Source: Fusarium oxysporum f. sp. lycopersici 4287
Taxonomy: Eukaryota; Ascomycota; Sordariomycetes; Hypocreales; Nectriaceae
NCBI RefSeq assembly: GCF_000149955.1
Contig: NC_030992.1
Span: 3,612,850-3,676,849 of the forward strand
Length of the DNA: 64,000 nt
Direction: 5' to 3'
Shown here: piece by piece, positions 22,988 through 34,969 of the stretch
Layout: the number at the start of each line of letters is the position of its first letter
How positions within the stretch are numbered: position 1 is the first letter of the stretch
Notes under the pieces: model-generated
What the model was told of the DNA's origin: nothing
Databases searched by the model: none
The model's input: only the letters and a program-made list of their open reading frames with translations
Position numbers and translations under genes: made by a program

Positions 22988-24238
22988 TTTGAACCCTAAT
23001 AGATTGGAAAGTCTGACTGTATTATACGAGGACCGGTAGTGCCGGCACTTGCAGCGAGATGGACTTGTTGTCAGTCGATCATAGGCGCTAGATGTGTCGT
23101 ATGTTCCCGATGGAGACGCGCTGTCATTGGGAAGCTGAAGACGGGACCCAATTGGGAGAGATTTATCAGACCGATATTGAAAACGTAGCTTCTATTGAGT
23201 TTGGATAGTGGAATAGCCCAGAAAATGGCGATTTGTTATGGTTCGACTATATGCAACTCATTGTGGATGTAGTTAAAAATAAGGAAGGTGGTGATCTGAA
23301 CTCAATGCTGGGGCGGGTGGAGTTGGTCTCACAGTGTAGGTACCAAGGTCGAGGTAATTGCACTGTATTTCCAAGACAGCCCAGCAAACCAGCAACTGTA
23401 ATTCAGACTCGAGATCTTTACAAAACAAATTGAACTACTTTAGTATAGTAAGTACCGACATAATGTTGCTATATAAGTTACAATAAATTACGATTCGAAG
23501 TGTCTTTCCAACACGCTTGAAGCCGTGAAGTGGTCTCAACAGCTCATGCCTAAGCTGAACTTAGACACATGAGAAGTGCCCAGCTATGGTTCAGTTGAAA
23601 CATACTTCAGTGTAAATGAAGGATACAAGAAAGAAGATACAACAGTAAGCATAAACTAATAGTTGTTGCTGGTAACTCTACCTCAGGCACCTCAGTTGAG
23701 GTGCACATCGATTTCCAATTAACAGAGACCCGCTTGGTGCCTGGATTCCTGTGCGTACCAATCAGCACACGTTTCTCTCGAAATTTAGCACGCCCTGCAG
23801 CCTAGACTCGTCTTTCATCTTCACTTCCTCGACGTCATTACAGCTTATTATTTGCGTACAAAGGCGACTTCAACTTTTCGCAACTGATTGATATTATCAT
23901 TCCTCACTTTTCCCTCCAGGATTCCAGCCTCAGATGAATTTTCAGATCCGCTAAGGTCTTTCAACGAAGCTAGAAGCGCGTAATCAAGTGCAACGTAATC
24001 CATACAAATTCGGTGCATTCTCATTCACGCACATTTTCAACCTCCTGTCATTACCCAGAAGTTTCAACCCATCTCAGGCTTTCGCTGAATCATGAGGATG
24101 AGGACTCATCAGTGCTAACTCACCATACCCGGCTATATTCTCATTTTGTAAAGCGCAGAACCGATTACTCGCTCTCTCCTTACCCGAGAGCACGAGAAGT
24201 GCAACTTTGTGAACTCTGCAGCCAGCACGCCCTTCACC
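22988..24238. promoter_or_regulatory. Divergent intergenic region, reductase / RAD26
   Basis: 1.25 kb between two start codons pointing apart, presumably holding both promoters. It is locally AT-rich around 23,200-23,700 and pyrimidine-rich toward the RAD26 start (23,800-24,230). No coding sequence is supported. Confidence 0.5.
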
Positions 24239-27200
24239 ATGGCATTTGAAGATACGGTCTCAGATAATCGAGAAGTCGACAAAGCAGCACTTCTTGATCG
24301 AATGGTTGCTGTTGCACAACAAAGCGCATCTCGAGATGATGAAGACAAAGAAGAGCAGCCGAACACCGAAGGTCTCAATGAAGAAGATGCGCTGCGCAAT
24401 TTGACTGGCACCGTAAGAGATCAGAATGATCTTGAACGCGACATCACACTCCAAGCCAATGCTGCGCTCAACGAAGCTGAGGACAAGAAGGATCAAAACC
24501 GCATCGAAAAGTTGGAAGCCACCAAGCATCGGCTTCAGCTTCAACTGGACAAAGAGAAGAAACGCCTAGAGAAACTTGCTCACAGTAATGTCTACCAAAC
24601 TCGGAACATCCAGAAGGAAATCGCAAAACTCGATGAAGAAATTAGACAAGTTAGCAACGACATCTCTGATTTCCAGGCACGAATAAAGAAGCGTCATGAA
24701 GAAAGCTCTGTGGATGACTCAACCAAGTCCAAATCTACCAGGCTTCCCGGTGAAAGCCACCGTGACTTTCTGATTCGAACCGGAAAGATTACACCATTTG
24801 CCAAGATTGGAGGACCACGACCTGCAGGAATTCAAGGCCAACTCGCCGATACAATTCTGGATGCAGAAGAAGAGGCAGCAGCTGAACAGCTTGGAGGAGA
24901 GCTTGAAGGGCCTGCTTCGCATCAACGACTTCGCAGACCTGGATTTGCTGACGAGCTTGATTCGGAACCTGAACCCCCTCAACCAGCCCCAGCTGTTGAG
25001 AGTGAGTTCTCGTTAAGGCCAAGGAAAAAACGTCGCGTTCAAAAGGAGCGTAGCCCGTCTGCGGATTTTGAACCCGAAGCATCCGGTTCTGAATCTCACG
25101 ATGATGATGTCTGGAAGCAAGGGAACGAGGATGATCTAATTAGAGAGCAACGCCGTCAGAACAAAGCCAAGGCTAAGGCTGCCGATCAAGAGCAGATCGA
25201 TCTTAGTAAGATCGATGATGGCAATGAAGCCCATTTCAAGGCCCGGTTGAACGACTGGGTGACTCGAAGAAGTCGTGCACGGAGGGCTCGGAAGCAAGCA
25301 GTCGACGTGTCTACTGATGCAGGAGAGAGCGACGATGAAGAAGAAGAATGGTTCAAACCAGCCCCTGACTTTCCCGACTACAACTTTGGCGATGATCTGA
25401 AACTGCCTGGGGATATTCACCCGTCGCTCTTTGGATACCAAAAAACAGGCGTACAATGGCTTGCCGAACTTTATAAGCAGAACGTCGGAGGCATCATTGG
25501 TGATGAGATGGGTCTGGGAAAGACTGTACAGCTTATTGCCTTCATCGCAGCTCTTCACTACAGCAAAAAGCTACGCCGTCCTGTCATTGTTGTTGCGCCT
25601 GCTACACTTCTGCGACAATGGGTGAGTGAATTTCACCGCTGGTGGCCACCACTTCGTGTGTCCATCCTGCACGCTTCTGGCAGTGGTATGATGAATCCCA
25701 AGTTCGAAGACGAGTATGATCTGGATCATTTCCAGCCCTTAGCCACCAAGTCAGAAAAGGCTGCTCAAAGAATCGTCAACGGAGTCGTCAAGAGTGGGCA
25801 TGTCTTGGTAACGACGTACACTGGCCTTCAGACATATGCCGAGACTTTGCTGCCAGTTGAATGGGACTACGCAGTTTTGGATGAAGGACACAAAATTCGC
25901 AACCCAAACGCCGAAATTACTGTTACCTGCAAAGAACTCAACACGCCGAATCGTGTTATTCTCTCAGGAACACCAGTCCAGAATAACCTGACCGAACTGT
26001 GGTCGCTCTTTGATTTTATCTATCCTATGCGGTTGGGAACCCTCGTCAATTTCAGAGCACAATTCGAGATCCCAATTCGTCAAGGTGGCTATGCCAACGC
26101 ATCCAATCTGCAGGTCATGACAGCAGAGAAATGCGCGGAAGCACTTAAAGAAACCATTGGAGAATATCTACTTCAGCGCCTAAAGGTCGATGTCGCCGCC
26201 GATCTCCCAGAAAAGACGGAGCAAGTGTTGTTTTGCAAATTAACTGATGGCCAACATAAGGCGTATGAGACTTTCATCAAATCGGATGAGGTCTCGGCCA
26301 TCTTGAATCGAAGGCGACAATCACTTTATGGCATTGACATATTACGCAAGATCTGTAACCACCCAGATCTGCTAGACAAGACTCTGGGAAAGAAGGCAGG
26401 CTACGACTTTGGGAACCCTAAGCTATCTGCGAAACTGCAGCTCACAAAAGATCTGCTACAAAAGGTCATGATTCCCAATGGACACAAGACGCTCCTCTTC
26501 TCACAAGGTAAACAAATGTTGAACATTATCGAGAAGTGCATTAGCGAATGTGGAATCTCTTATGTGCGAATGGATGGAGAGACACCCGTCGACCAGCGCC
26601 AGCCAATGATTGATAGATTCAATGAAAGTCCGGATATTCATGTCTTCCTCATGACAACTCGCACCGGAGGTTTAGGAACTAATCTCACTGGTGCTGATCG
26701 CATCATCATCTTTGACCCTGACTGGAACCCTTCAACAGATCTCCAAGCTCGAGAAAGAGCATGGAGACTCGGTCAGAAGAAGCCGGTAAAAATCTACAGA
26801 CTTATGACGGAAGGGACCATCGAAGAGAAGATATATCACCGCCAGATTTTCAAGCAGTTCATGACGAACAAAGTCCTGAAGGATCCAAAGCAGCGTAGCA
26901 GTTATGACCTGTCAGACCTCTACGATCTCTTCAGTTACAACACAGGAGAAGATGCGAGTGCCAACCGAAGCGAGCTCTTCAAGAAAGCAGAAGTTGAACT
27001 TCCTTCCGGCGATGGCGAACAGGAGCAAACGTCAGAACCAGCTCAGAATGTGGCAGGCGGAACAGACGTGGAGAGCAAAGAGCTCCGGCAGATGGGACTG
27101 GTAGCTGCTATGGAAGACTTCCGAGAAGATAAGTCTGTCCACGATGAGAAGCGCATGTTGGACGGTATCTTCGCAAAGTCAGTCAACAATGCCTACGACC

Positions 27201-27721
27201 ACGAGGCTATTGTGAACGGGCCTCAGAAAGCACAGGCGGACATTTCTGTTCTGCAACAAGAAGCAAATATGGTAGCCCGCCAGGCTGCAGCACACCTTCG
27301 CCAAGCTGGCGCAGAGGCGCGAAGAATTCCCATAGGCACTGTTACATGGACTGGTGAGGTCGGGCAGGCTGGCCGTCCTGGGGCTAACCGTCGCCGTGGA
27401 GGACCAAGCTCAGCAGCCATCATGAGTAACTTGGCAGACCGTCAAGGTCTTGATACAGGGAGTGGGGGAAGTTCTCGTTCAGGAACTCCTGGCGCAGATA
27501 AGAATTTAAAGTCTAAAGACTTTGTGGCCATGATCAAAACATTCATCAACCGCCACAACGGTCGAGTCCCCAGCAAAATGTTGGTAGACCACTTCAACCC
27601 CTACTGCCCGGGCAAGAAGCAGAGCGACGAGTTCAAAGCAGCTTTAGATAAGGTTGCAGTATTGAACAAAACTGGAGGTGCCGGTAGAGGAATCTGGACA
27701 CTCAAGCCAGGTGTAAAATAA
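24239..27721 (+). CDS. RAD26: DNA repair ATPase RAD26 (CSB/ERCC6 orthologue)
   Basis: SWI2/SNF2 translocase that pushes stalled RNA polymerase II and starts transcription-coupled nucleotide excision repair. Intronless, 1,160 aa. The first ATG at 24,239 is in a strong context (TTCACCATGG); the frame is open slightly further but only from a GTG. An N-terminal acidic region and a coiled coil (about residues 75-150) precede the two RecA lobes. Motif I GDEMGLGKT is at about residue 421, the DEGH box at about 547, motif III LSGTPVQNN after it, and the C-lobe motifs RTGGLGTNLTGADR and ARERAWRLGQ follow. A C-terminal winged-helix-like segment (SKDFVAMIKTFINRHNGRVP to the end) is typical of Rad26/CSB. 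It converges on RPS14. Confidence 0.95.
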   Translation: MAFEDTVSDNREVDKAALLDRMVAVAQQSASRDDEDKEEQPNTEGLNEEDALRNLTGTVRDQNDLERDITLQANAALNEAEDKKDQNRIEKLEATKHRLQLQLDKEKKRLEKLAHSNVYQTRNIQKEIAKLDEEIRQVSNDISDFQARIKKRHEESSVDDSTKSKSTRLPGESHRDFLIRTGKITPFAKIGGPRPAGIQGQLADTILDAEEEAAAEQLGGELEGPASHQRLRRPGFADELDSEPEPPQPAPAVESEFSLRPRKKRRVQKERSPSADFEPEASGSESHDDDVWKQGNEDDLIREQRRQNKAKAKAADQEQIDLSKIDDGNEAHFKARLNDWVTRRSRARRARKQAVDVSTDAGESDDEEEEWFKPAPDFPDYNFGDDLKLPGDIHPSLFGYQKTGVQWLAELYKQNVGGIIGDEMGLGKTVQLIAFIAALHYSKKLRRPVIVVAPATLLRQWVSEFHRWWPPLRVSILHASGSGMMNPKFEDEYDLDHFQPLATKSEKAAQRIVNGVVKSGHVLVTTYTGLQTYAETLLPVEWDYAVLDEGHKIRNPNAEITVTCKELNTPNRVILSGTPVQNNLTELWSLFDFIYPMRLGTLVNFRAQFEIPIRQGGYANASNLQVMTAEKCAEALKETIGEYLLQRLKVDVAADLPEKTEQVLFCKLTDGQHKAYETFIKSDEVSAILNRRRQSLYGIDILRKICNHPDLLDKTLGKKAGYDFGNPKLSAKLQLTKDLLQKVMIPNGHKTLLFSQGKQMLNIIEKCISECGISYVRMDGETPVDQRQPMIDRFNESPDIHVFLMTTRTGGLGTNLTGADRIIIFDPDWNPSTDLQARERAWRLGQKKPVKIYRLMTEGTIEEKIYHRQIFKQFMTNKVLKDPKQRSSYDLSDLYDLFSYNTGEDASANRSELFKKAEVELPSGDGEQEQTSEPAQNVAGGTDVESKELRQMGLVAAMEDFREDKSVHDEKRMLDGIFAKSVNNAYDHEAIVNGPQKAQADISVLQQEANMVARQAAAHLRQAGAEARRIPIGTVTWTGEVGQAGRPGANRRRGGPSSAAIMSNLADRQGLDTGSGGSSRSGTPGADKNLKSKDFVAMIKTFINRHNGRVPSKMLVDHFNPYCPGKKQSDEFKAALDKVAVLNKTGGAGRGIWTLKPGVK

Positions 27722-28071
27722 CAGGGATGAACAAGGCATGATTTGGCGAGGAGTTCAGGGATCAAGATCGCATATCGTAGACATAGCGGCTTATAAATGT
27801 ATACAATTGCTTTTATCTCACTACATCATATGTCGTCAACCGTATTGCAAAGTATCACATCATGGAACAAATCTAACAAGCAGGATGATTCATAGGCCTT
27901 CTTCGGGCGAATTCATAACTGTCTACTGCGTCCTAACCCATAACCTGACCAGGCTCTGCAGTGTAGACTGGAGACCAGGCGAAAAAGCCGTTCTCCTCGT
28001 GATTCTCAACGCCACAGAGAAACCAGATAGCGAATCTCCTGTCCGATCCAAGCCACCCATGTGCGAGCAGC
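27722..28071. other. Convergent 3' intergenic region RAD26/RPS14
   Basis: 350 bp between facing stop codons; presumed 3' UTRs. Nothing else seen. Confidence 0.5.
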
Positions 28072-28746
<675 letters not shown>

Positions 28747-29025
28747 TTTGAAGGGATGGGCGACTGCTGGTTATTTCGTCACTTGGCGATTGAGAATGAG
28801 GATCTCCAAATATTATTTGGATGCGTCGCACCAAAAATTCGGTGGACGAGCTGCGGGGGCGGTGGAGCGTGGCAGAATTGGCAGTTCTTGCTAAACCCTA
28901 CAGGGACCCACCGGAAATTTCGGCTGAAAATTTCTCTTAGCAAAAAGGCTGGCGTTCCCTTCCTTCAACCCACGCTTCTGACCAACAACCACTAACCGAC
29001 CTCTCCAACAGCCGTCGCCGACAAA
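28747..29025. promoter_or_regulatory. Shared bidirectional promoter of RPS14 and RPL7
   Basis: 279 bp separate the start codons of two cytosolic ribosomal protein genes, leaving room only for a common promoter. It contains CTAAACCCTA at 28,891-28,900, a telobox-like AACCCTA word. Teloboxes are known in ribosomal-protein promoters of several fungi, where Tbf1-type Myb proteins bind them; binding here is inferred. Confidence 0.6.
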
Positions 29026-30468
29026 ATGGGTGCTACGTATGTGATTCCTCCCTGAGGACGTGGTCGATATGGGCAGATGCCTTGGTTCTCGAGATTTCTT
29101 TTGCTTTGCGGATTGCCGTGGTCCTCTCGCTGGAAAGTCGCGGTCTCTGAATTGAGTCGTTGACCGCCAGCTCGATCTTTCTTGAGCTTCTCCCTCAATT
29201 GTCCCTAGGCTTGGAACACAGTTTGGGCATTGAGAGATGTTGCTTGGGGTGTTGGAGATGAAGATAAAGTACTCTTCTTTCCCAAAATCATTATCGTCGA
29301 ATTGCACGCGGTCGCTGAAATACGCACCACAGACCAATTCATCGAATATCTTTCTTGAACTCTATGTTTGAGGCGTTGTCGGATGAGCGGTCAAGGAAAT
29401 CACCTCGATCCTCGTATCATGGTCTTCCAGCTCACCGATTAAAAACATCTTTCGAGTTAGCCAAGCAGAGAATGCTGCATTGCAACAGTTCTCGCACCGG
29501 CGCTCTGTTCCATACCACGTCCTGTGGTATCGTGGACTGCGAGCTAATCTGATTCTATAGCGTTCCTACCAACGACCAGATCCTGGTCCCCGAGACCCTT
29601 CTCAAGAAGCGCAAGTCTCAGGAGAAGGCCCGCGCTGAGCGCACCGACGCCATTGAGAAGAAGAAGGCTGTAAGTACTATCCTCTTTTTACTCTGGCACT
29701 ATGATGGAAAACATACATTCATCAACTAGACTCCGGTCGATGCTGTTGATAGTTAACCTTCTTTCGGGTCTGACATTGCCTGACTGATTCCAATCATTTC
29801 TTCAACCACTTGCAAGACATGGACTGACCAGTTTGAAATAGGCCAACAAGGAGAAGCGTCAGGTCATCTTCAAGCGTGCTGAGAAGTACGTCCAGGAGTA
29901 CCGTGATGCTGAGCGTGAGAAGATCCGTCTTCACCGCGTCGCCAAGGCCGAGGACTCTGCTTTCGTCCCTGCCGAGGCTAAGCTGATCTTCGTCGTCCGC
30001 ATCAAGGGTATCAACAAGATGCCCCCCAAGCCCCGCAAGATCCTCCAGCTCCTCCGTCTCCTCCAGATCAACAACGGTGTCTTCGTCAAGGTCACCAAGG
30101 CCATCACTGAGATGCTCAAGGTCGTCGAGCCCTGGATCGCCTACGGTTACCCCAACCTGAAGACCGTCAAGGAGCTCGTCTACAAGCGTGGTTACGGAAA
30201 GGTCAACAAGCAGCGTGTTGCCCTCACCGACAACGCCATCGTTGAGGAGAACCTCGGCAAGTACGGCATTGTCTGTGTTGAGGATCTCATCCACGAGATC
30301 TACACTGTCGGCCCCAACTTCAAGCAGGCCTCCAACTTCCTCTGGCCCTTCAAGCTTTCCAACCCCACTGGTGGCTTCCGCCCCCGCAAGTTCAAGCACT
30401 TCATCGAGGGTGGTGACCTTGGTAACCGCGAGGAGGCTATCAACGCTCTCGTCCGCCAGATGAACTAA
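29026..30468 (+). CDS. RPL7: 60S ribosomal protein L7 (uL30)
   Basis: Large-subunit protein near the 5S rRNA/central protuberance side of the 60S particle. Three exons: 29026-29036 (11 nt), 29561-29669 and 29842-30468. Intron 1 is 524 nt, long for this window, and splits codon 4; intron 2 is 172 nt. The product is 248 aa. It starts [20 protein letters not shown], continues through the basic helix (EKKKAANKEKRQ), then the uL30 core [20 protein letters not shown] and [20 protein letters not shown], and ends [13 protein letters not shown]. Its second intron holds a candidate snoRNA, as RPL7 introns do in yeast. Confidence 0.97.
29695..29780 (+). ncRNA. Candidate intronic box C/D snoRNA (snR39b-like)
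   Basis: It lies inside RPL7 intron 2 (29670-29841). Box C-like ATGATGG is at 29,701-29,707 (consensus RUGAUGA) and box D CTGA at 29,770-29,773. Flanking GGCA (29,695-29,698) and TGCC (29,777-29,780) can form the terminal stem. The ten bases before box D, TCTTTCGGGT, are complementary to the universally conserved 25S rRNA word ACCCGAAAGA. By the D+5 rule the modified base would be the G of CCCG, which is G805 in yeast, the target of snR39b. Yeast RPL7A and RPL7B introns host snR39 and snR59, which target the neighbouring A807. No expression evidence is available. Confidence 0.7.
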
Positions 30469-30790
30469 GCGTTGGTTTTCTAAAAAATGGCTTTTAAGGG
30501 ATCGGTCGTTAGGACCTAACGGATTCAAAAAAGATTTGCATTTGACTGCTCGGCGTTCTTTATCATGACAGGGGATATGGCAATTGATACCGTGATTAAT
30601 GACACCCGAGTTTTCAAATTATTCTATCAGTGATATCCTGTGATGTGAAGCAATTGTGAAAAGTTTTCTCACGTGCCGTCTGCATTCTCGCCATACATGG
30701 GAGGGGTATTAATAATGCCAATTATACATGTGGAGAACCACTTTTAAATCTATGGATCTTGAATCTTCAGGTCTCTCAAGGTTGAGTATT
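30469..30790. other. Convergent 3' intergenic region RPL7/ISA2
   Basis: 322 bp between facing stop codons; presumed 3' UTRs, nothing else recognised. Confidence 0.5.
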
Positions 30791-31550
30791 CTACATCTTG
30801 ATATCAAAGCTTGTGCCACAACCACAGCTGCTGGTAGCAAGTGGGTTATCAATGATCTTGAACTGCGAGCCGATCAACTCCATTGTAAAGTCGACTTTGC
30901 TGCCCTTGAGGAGATCGAGAGATGGCTCATCGAGAATGATCTTAGGGCCCTCTTCCGAGGTTGTGGCCGGATCAGCGTCATCGGGAATGTACTGGAAAAT
31001 CGTATCGTCCTCGTTCACGATGGATGACCACTCGGCGGCGTCCTTGGCTGGTAAAGTAACAAGGCTCATGAGATATTGGAAGCCATGGCAACCACCACTC
31101 TCGACTTGGATCCTTAGGGCGAGATTCGGATTGCCATCCTTTTCCATGATCTTGTTGAGACGCTTTGAGAGTCAGCAGTGCCTCCATGGGATCTTTCCTT
31201 CTTGCAATTACCTTGGCAGCTCGTTCAGTAATTTCCAGCATCATCTCATTGCCATCCTCATCTTGTTGGGGATTCAATATAGCCCGTGTCTTCTGTCTGA
31301 TAGCAGTAGTCGAGAATTGCCTCGTAGCTGTTTCCCTTGACTTAACGTCCCACGACCGTCTAGGATGAGCATATGTTCTGGATTGCGCAATGGTGATATG
31401 AGGGGTTCGTAGTCGAGATGAGGGAGTGCATCGTGGAATAAGGAACTCGAGAGGCGTTGAGGTCTGGGGCGTCGTTGTGTAGCTTCGTCGTGCAAGTTGA
31501 ATAAAAGAAGTGGCGGTCGATTGCGCATTAGCGCAGTGGATTCGAGCCAT
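30791..31550 (-). CDS. ISA2: Mitochondrial iron-sulfur cluster assembly protein ISA2
   Basis: A-type carrier acting in mitochondrial 4Fe-4S cluster assembly, needed for aconitase and lipoate synthase maturation. Two exons on the minus strand, 31550-31212 and 31162-30791, with a 49-nt intron (31211-31163) carrying a CTGAC branch. Product 236 aa. The N-terminal ~85 residues are rich in Ser, Thr and Arg, as in a matrix-targeting presequence (ARRSYTTTP, RQFSTTAIRQ). The A-type carrier fold follows: ITERAAKRLNKIMEKDGNPN, LRIQVESGGCHGFQY with the first conserved Cys, and the C-terminal SSCGCGTSF with the Cys pair. A longer N-terminus and the ESGGCHGFQY form favour ISA2 over ISA1. Confidence 0.92.
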
Positions 31551-32268
31551 TATGAAAGCAACAGTTTGAAGGAATTGAGGTTGTAAAGATGATGTTGGAG
31601 GGAAGTGGAATTACGTAGCGCATCTATGCTGAGAAATCCATGTCACAGGCCGATTCCGCTTGCCTCCCGGACCTCGAAATTCTTCTACGGCCCGGAGACC
31701 GAGAGAACCTGGAGGGCAAGGTCCGGCTCAACGACGGATAAGTCTCTTTTACCGCCGTTGTATTCCGAGGCTCACCAATGCAGATATCTTTATATGACAA
31801 CATTATGATAAGAATACATTAATCCCTTGAATTTTACTAGCCTGGTGAAGGCTCTGTTGATCCATCATCTGCCTTTTGTTACTGATACATTTTTCTTATG
31901 CTGCGGTAAAGTTTGTCAAAGAATTTATACCGTGTATAAAGACGGGGGGGCACAGAAGATGGCTTCAGACTTTCGGCTGGTTACGCATAACTCTATTCAA
32001 CACTGTAATTACTATTCTCTCATCGTCGATAGTTTCTACCAAATAGCATGATCAATGGATACCTTTAAACTACTCGGAGCTTGTGACTCATGTCGTCTCA
32101 GCCACTTACAACTAATCTGTGGCTGTGCGCCTATCAGCTCGGTTGCCCCAGCCCCACCCTAACATCCCACACTGAATGAATTTTGTTTTTGGAAGGAACA
32201 ACCCCGCCCACTGACTTGAGCCAGGCCAGCCCAACAGACAAGTTTCAGTGTCAAAGAATTTGCCCAGC
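31551..32268. promoter_or_regulatory. Divergent promoter region ISA2 / NIP1
   Basis: 718 bp between start codons pointing apart, presumably two promoters. A short run of G (about 31,944-31,950) is the only simple-sequence feature. No reading frame is supported. Confidence 0.5.
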
Positions 32269-34969
32269 ATGTCTCGATTTTTCCGCGGCGGCGACGACAG
32301 CTCTAGCGACAGCTCCAGCGACGAGGAGGAGCTCTACTCCGAGGAGGAGGAAGAGGAGGAGCAGCAAGACTCCCAGGAGGATTCTTCCGAGGCCGACAGC
32401 GACGACTCGAGCAGCGACGACGAGGGCGGCCGAGGAATCAACAAGTTCTTGAAGGACGCATCCTCCGATAGCGAAGACAGCGACGATGAAGTACGAGCCA
32501 AAGTCAAGTCCGCCAAGGACAAGCGCCTGGATGAGTTAGAATCATCTATCAAGCAAATCGAGAACGGTCAAAAGAACGGCGACTGGACACTCATCTCTGC
32601 CGGTACGAGAAACACTGTCGAGTTTTTTTTTTCTTGCCGATTATTTGGTCCAAAATACTAATAGGAATATTCAGAATATGAGAAGCTCAACCGTCAGGTC
32701 GCCAAGCTGCCTGGCAGCCGACCCCCCAAGCCTTACATCCGTATCCTCGCCGAGCTCGAGGACTTCATGAACGAGTCCCTCGCCAAGCAGAAGGTCACCC
32801 CCAAGAAGATGAACGCCATCCAAGCCCGATCTCTCAACGCCGTCAAGCAAAAGGTCAAGAAGACCAACAAGGAATACCAGACCCAGATCGATGCTTACCG
32901 AGCGGACAAGGATGGCTTCATGGAGTCCTCAGACAACGAGCCCGTTGCCCCTGCTCCCAAGCCCAAGAAGGTTTCTCTCCAGGTCGACGCTGCTCCTACC
33001 GAGGAGGGCGACGACGATGGTTTCGCTACTGTCGGCAAGGGTGGACGCACACTCCAGTACACCCCCGAGAGCATCTTCAAGCACCTGCGAACCATTATGG
33101 AGTCCCGAGGAAAGAAGAACACCGACCGAACAGAGCAGATCAAGACTATGGAGAAGCTCCACGAGATCGCCACCACCCCCTACCAAAAGATCCGTGTTCT
33201 CCTTACCCTGGTTTCTACTCGCTTCGATGTTGGCTCTGGTGGCGCTGCTGCCATGTCTGTTGAGCACTGGAAGGCTGCTGAGAAGGAGCTCTCAAGCCTT
33301 CTCCAAGTCCTCGAGGACAACCACGACTATGTCGTTGTCGAGAACGCTGAGGAGTGGGACGACGACGACAAGCCCCCTACCCTGCAGGAGGGTGAGAAGC
33401 ACATCAAGGTCCCTGGCAGCATTGTCTCTTACATCGAGCGTCTTGATGACGAGCTCGTCCGCTCCCTCCAGAGCATTGACCCTCATACTTCCGAGTACAT
33501 CGAGCGATTGCAAGACGAGGGTGCTCTCTACAACATCATCTTCCGTGGCCTGCTCTACTATGAGTACCTCCGAAAGGATGACTCTCTTGAGATCCCCCAA
33601 GATAGCGTGAACCGAATCGTTATGCGCCGTTTGGAACACGTCTACTTCAAGGTAATTTCCCAGCCTTTCCTTCTACCTGTTTTCGCATTAACTAATATTT
33701 CTTCAGCCCGCCCAAGTTGTCAAGACCTTCGAGGAGAACTGCTGGAAGGTTGTTGGCGAGACCGTCGAGTCTGTCATCACCCCCCGCGACCAAGCTCAGA
33801 ACGCTGGCAACCTCGTCAATGTTCTTTGCAACTACCTGTTCAGCAACAGCGACGGTATTATCCGTGCCCGAGCCATGCTGTGCCAGGTTTACTTCCTCGC
33901 CCTCCACGGCGAGTACTACAAGGCCCGTGATATGATGTTGATGTCCCATCTTCAGGAGAACATCCCCAACTTCGATGTGCAGAGCCAAATTCTTTACAAC
34001 CGTACTCTGGTGCAAGTTGGTCTTTGTGCTTTCCGCAAGGGTCTTGTTTACGAGGCCCAGAACACTCTCCAGGAGATCTGCGGCAGTGGTCGCCAGAAGG
34101 AGTTGCTCGCTCAGGGTGTCATGATGCAGCGATACAACCAAGTGTCTCCTGAGCAGGAGCGACTTGAGAAGCAGCGACAACTGCCCTTCCACATGCACAT
34201 CAACCTCGAACTCCTCGAGTGTGTGTACTTGACATGCAGCATGCTCCTCGAGATCCCTCTGCTGGCCCAGACTGGTTCATCTCCTGATGTCAAGAAGCGA
34301 GTGATCAGCAAGACCTACCGCCGTATGTTGGAGTACCATGAGAGACAAATCTTCACTGGTCCTCCTGAGAACACCCGCGACCACGTGATGCAAGCGTCCA
34401 AGGCCTTGGCTGCCGGTGAGTGGAAGAAGTCGATTGACTTCATCCACAGCATCAAGATCTGGGACTTGATGCCTAGCGCTGAGGAGATCAAGACCATGCT
34501 CTCCAAGCAGATCCAGGAGGAGGGTCTGCGAACCTACCTCTTCACCTACGCCCCCTTCTACGACACCCTCTCCATCGAGACCCTCAGCACCATGTTCGAG
34601 CTTGACTCGACCAAGGTTGCGGCAGTGATCAGCAAGATGATCAGCCACGAGGAGCTCGCTGCCTCTCTGGACCAAGTCACATCCACCGTCATCTTCCGCA
34701 AGGGTGTCGAGCTCAGCCGTCTCCAATCGCTTGCTCTCGCCCTATCAGACAAGGCCAGCGCGCTCATCGAGAGCAACGAGCGAACTCTGGAGCAAAAGAC
34801 ACAGGGAACTTCAAACGCATTCGAGCGACAAGGAGGCCGAGGCCGAGGAGGACAGAGACGGGGTGGGGGACAGGGCCGAGGAGGAGCGCGAGCAGGTGGC
34901 AACACGCAGCGACAAGCTGGTGGAACACAGTTCACAGGTGGTGCGCTGGGAGCGGCTGTCCGGGGTTAG
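32269..34969 (+). CDS. NIP1: Eukaryotic translation initiation factor 3 subunit C
   Basis: Core eIF3 subunit in the 43S preinitiation complex; its acidic N-terminus binds eIF1 and eIF5. Exons are 32269-32602, 32675-33651 and 33707-34969, with introns of 72 nt (with a poly-T run) and 55 nt. Product 857 aa. It starts [20 protein letters not shown], an acidic Ser/Asp/Glu region up to about residue 75. The conserved eIF3c N-terminal domain follows ([39 protein letters not shown]). A PCI domain lies near the C-terminus ([40 protein letters not shown]), then an Arg/Gly-rich tail ([13 protein letters not shown]). It uses the ATG at 32,269; no earlier ATG in frame was found. Confidence 0.95.

Noticed and set aside
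24209..24238. Ten extra codons at the RAD26 N-terminus
   Set aside because: The extension starts with GTG; the ATG at 24,239 has a strong context and is the likely start.
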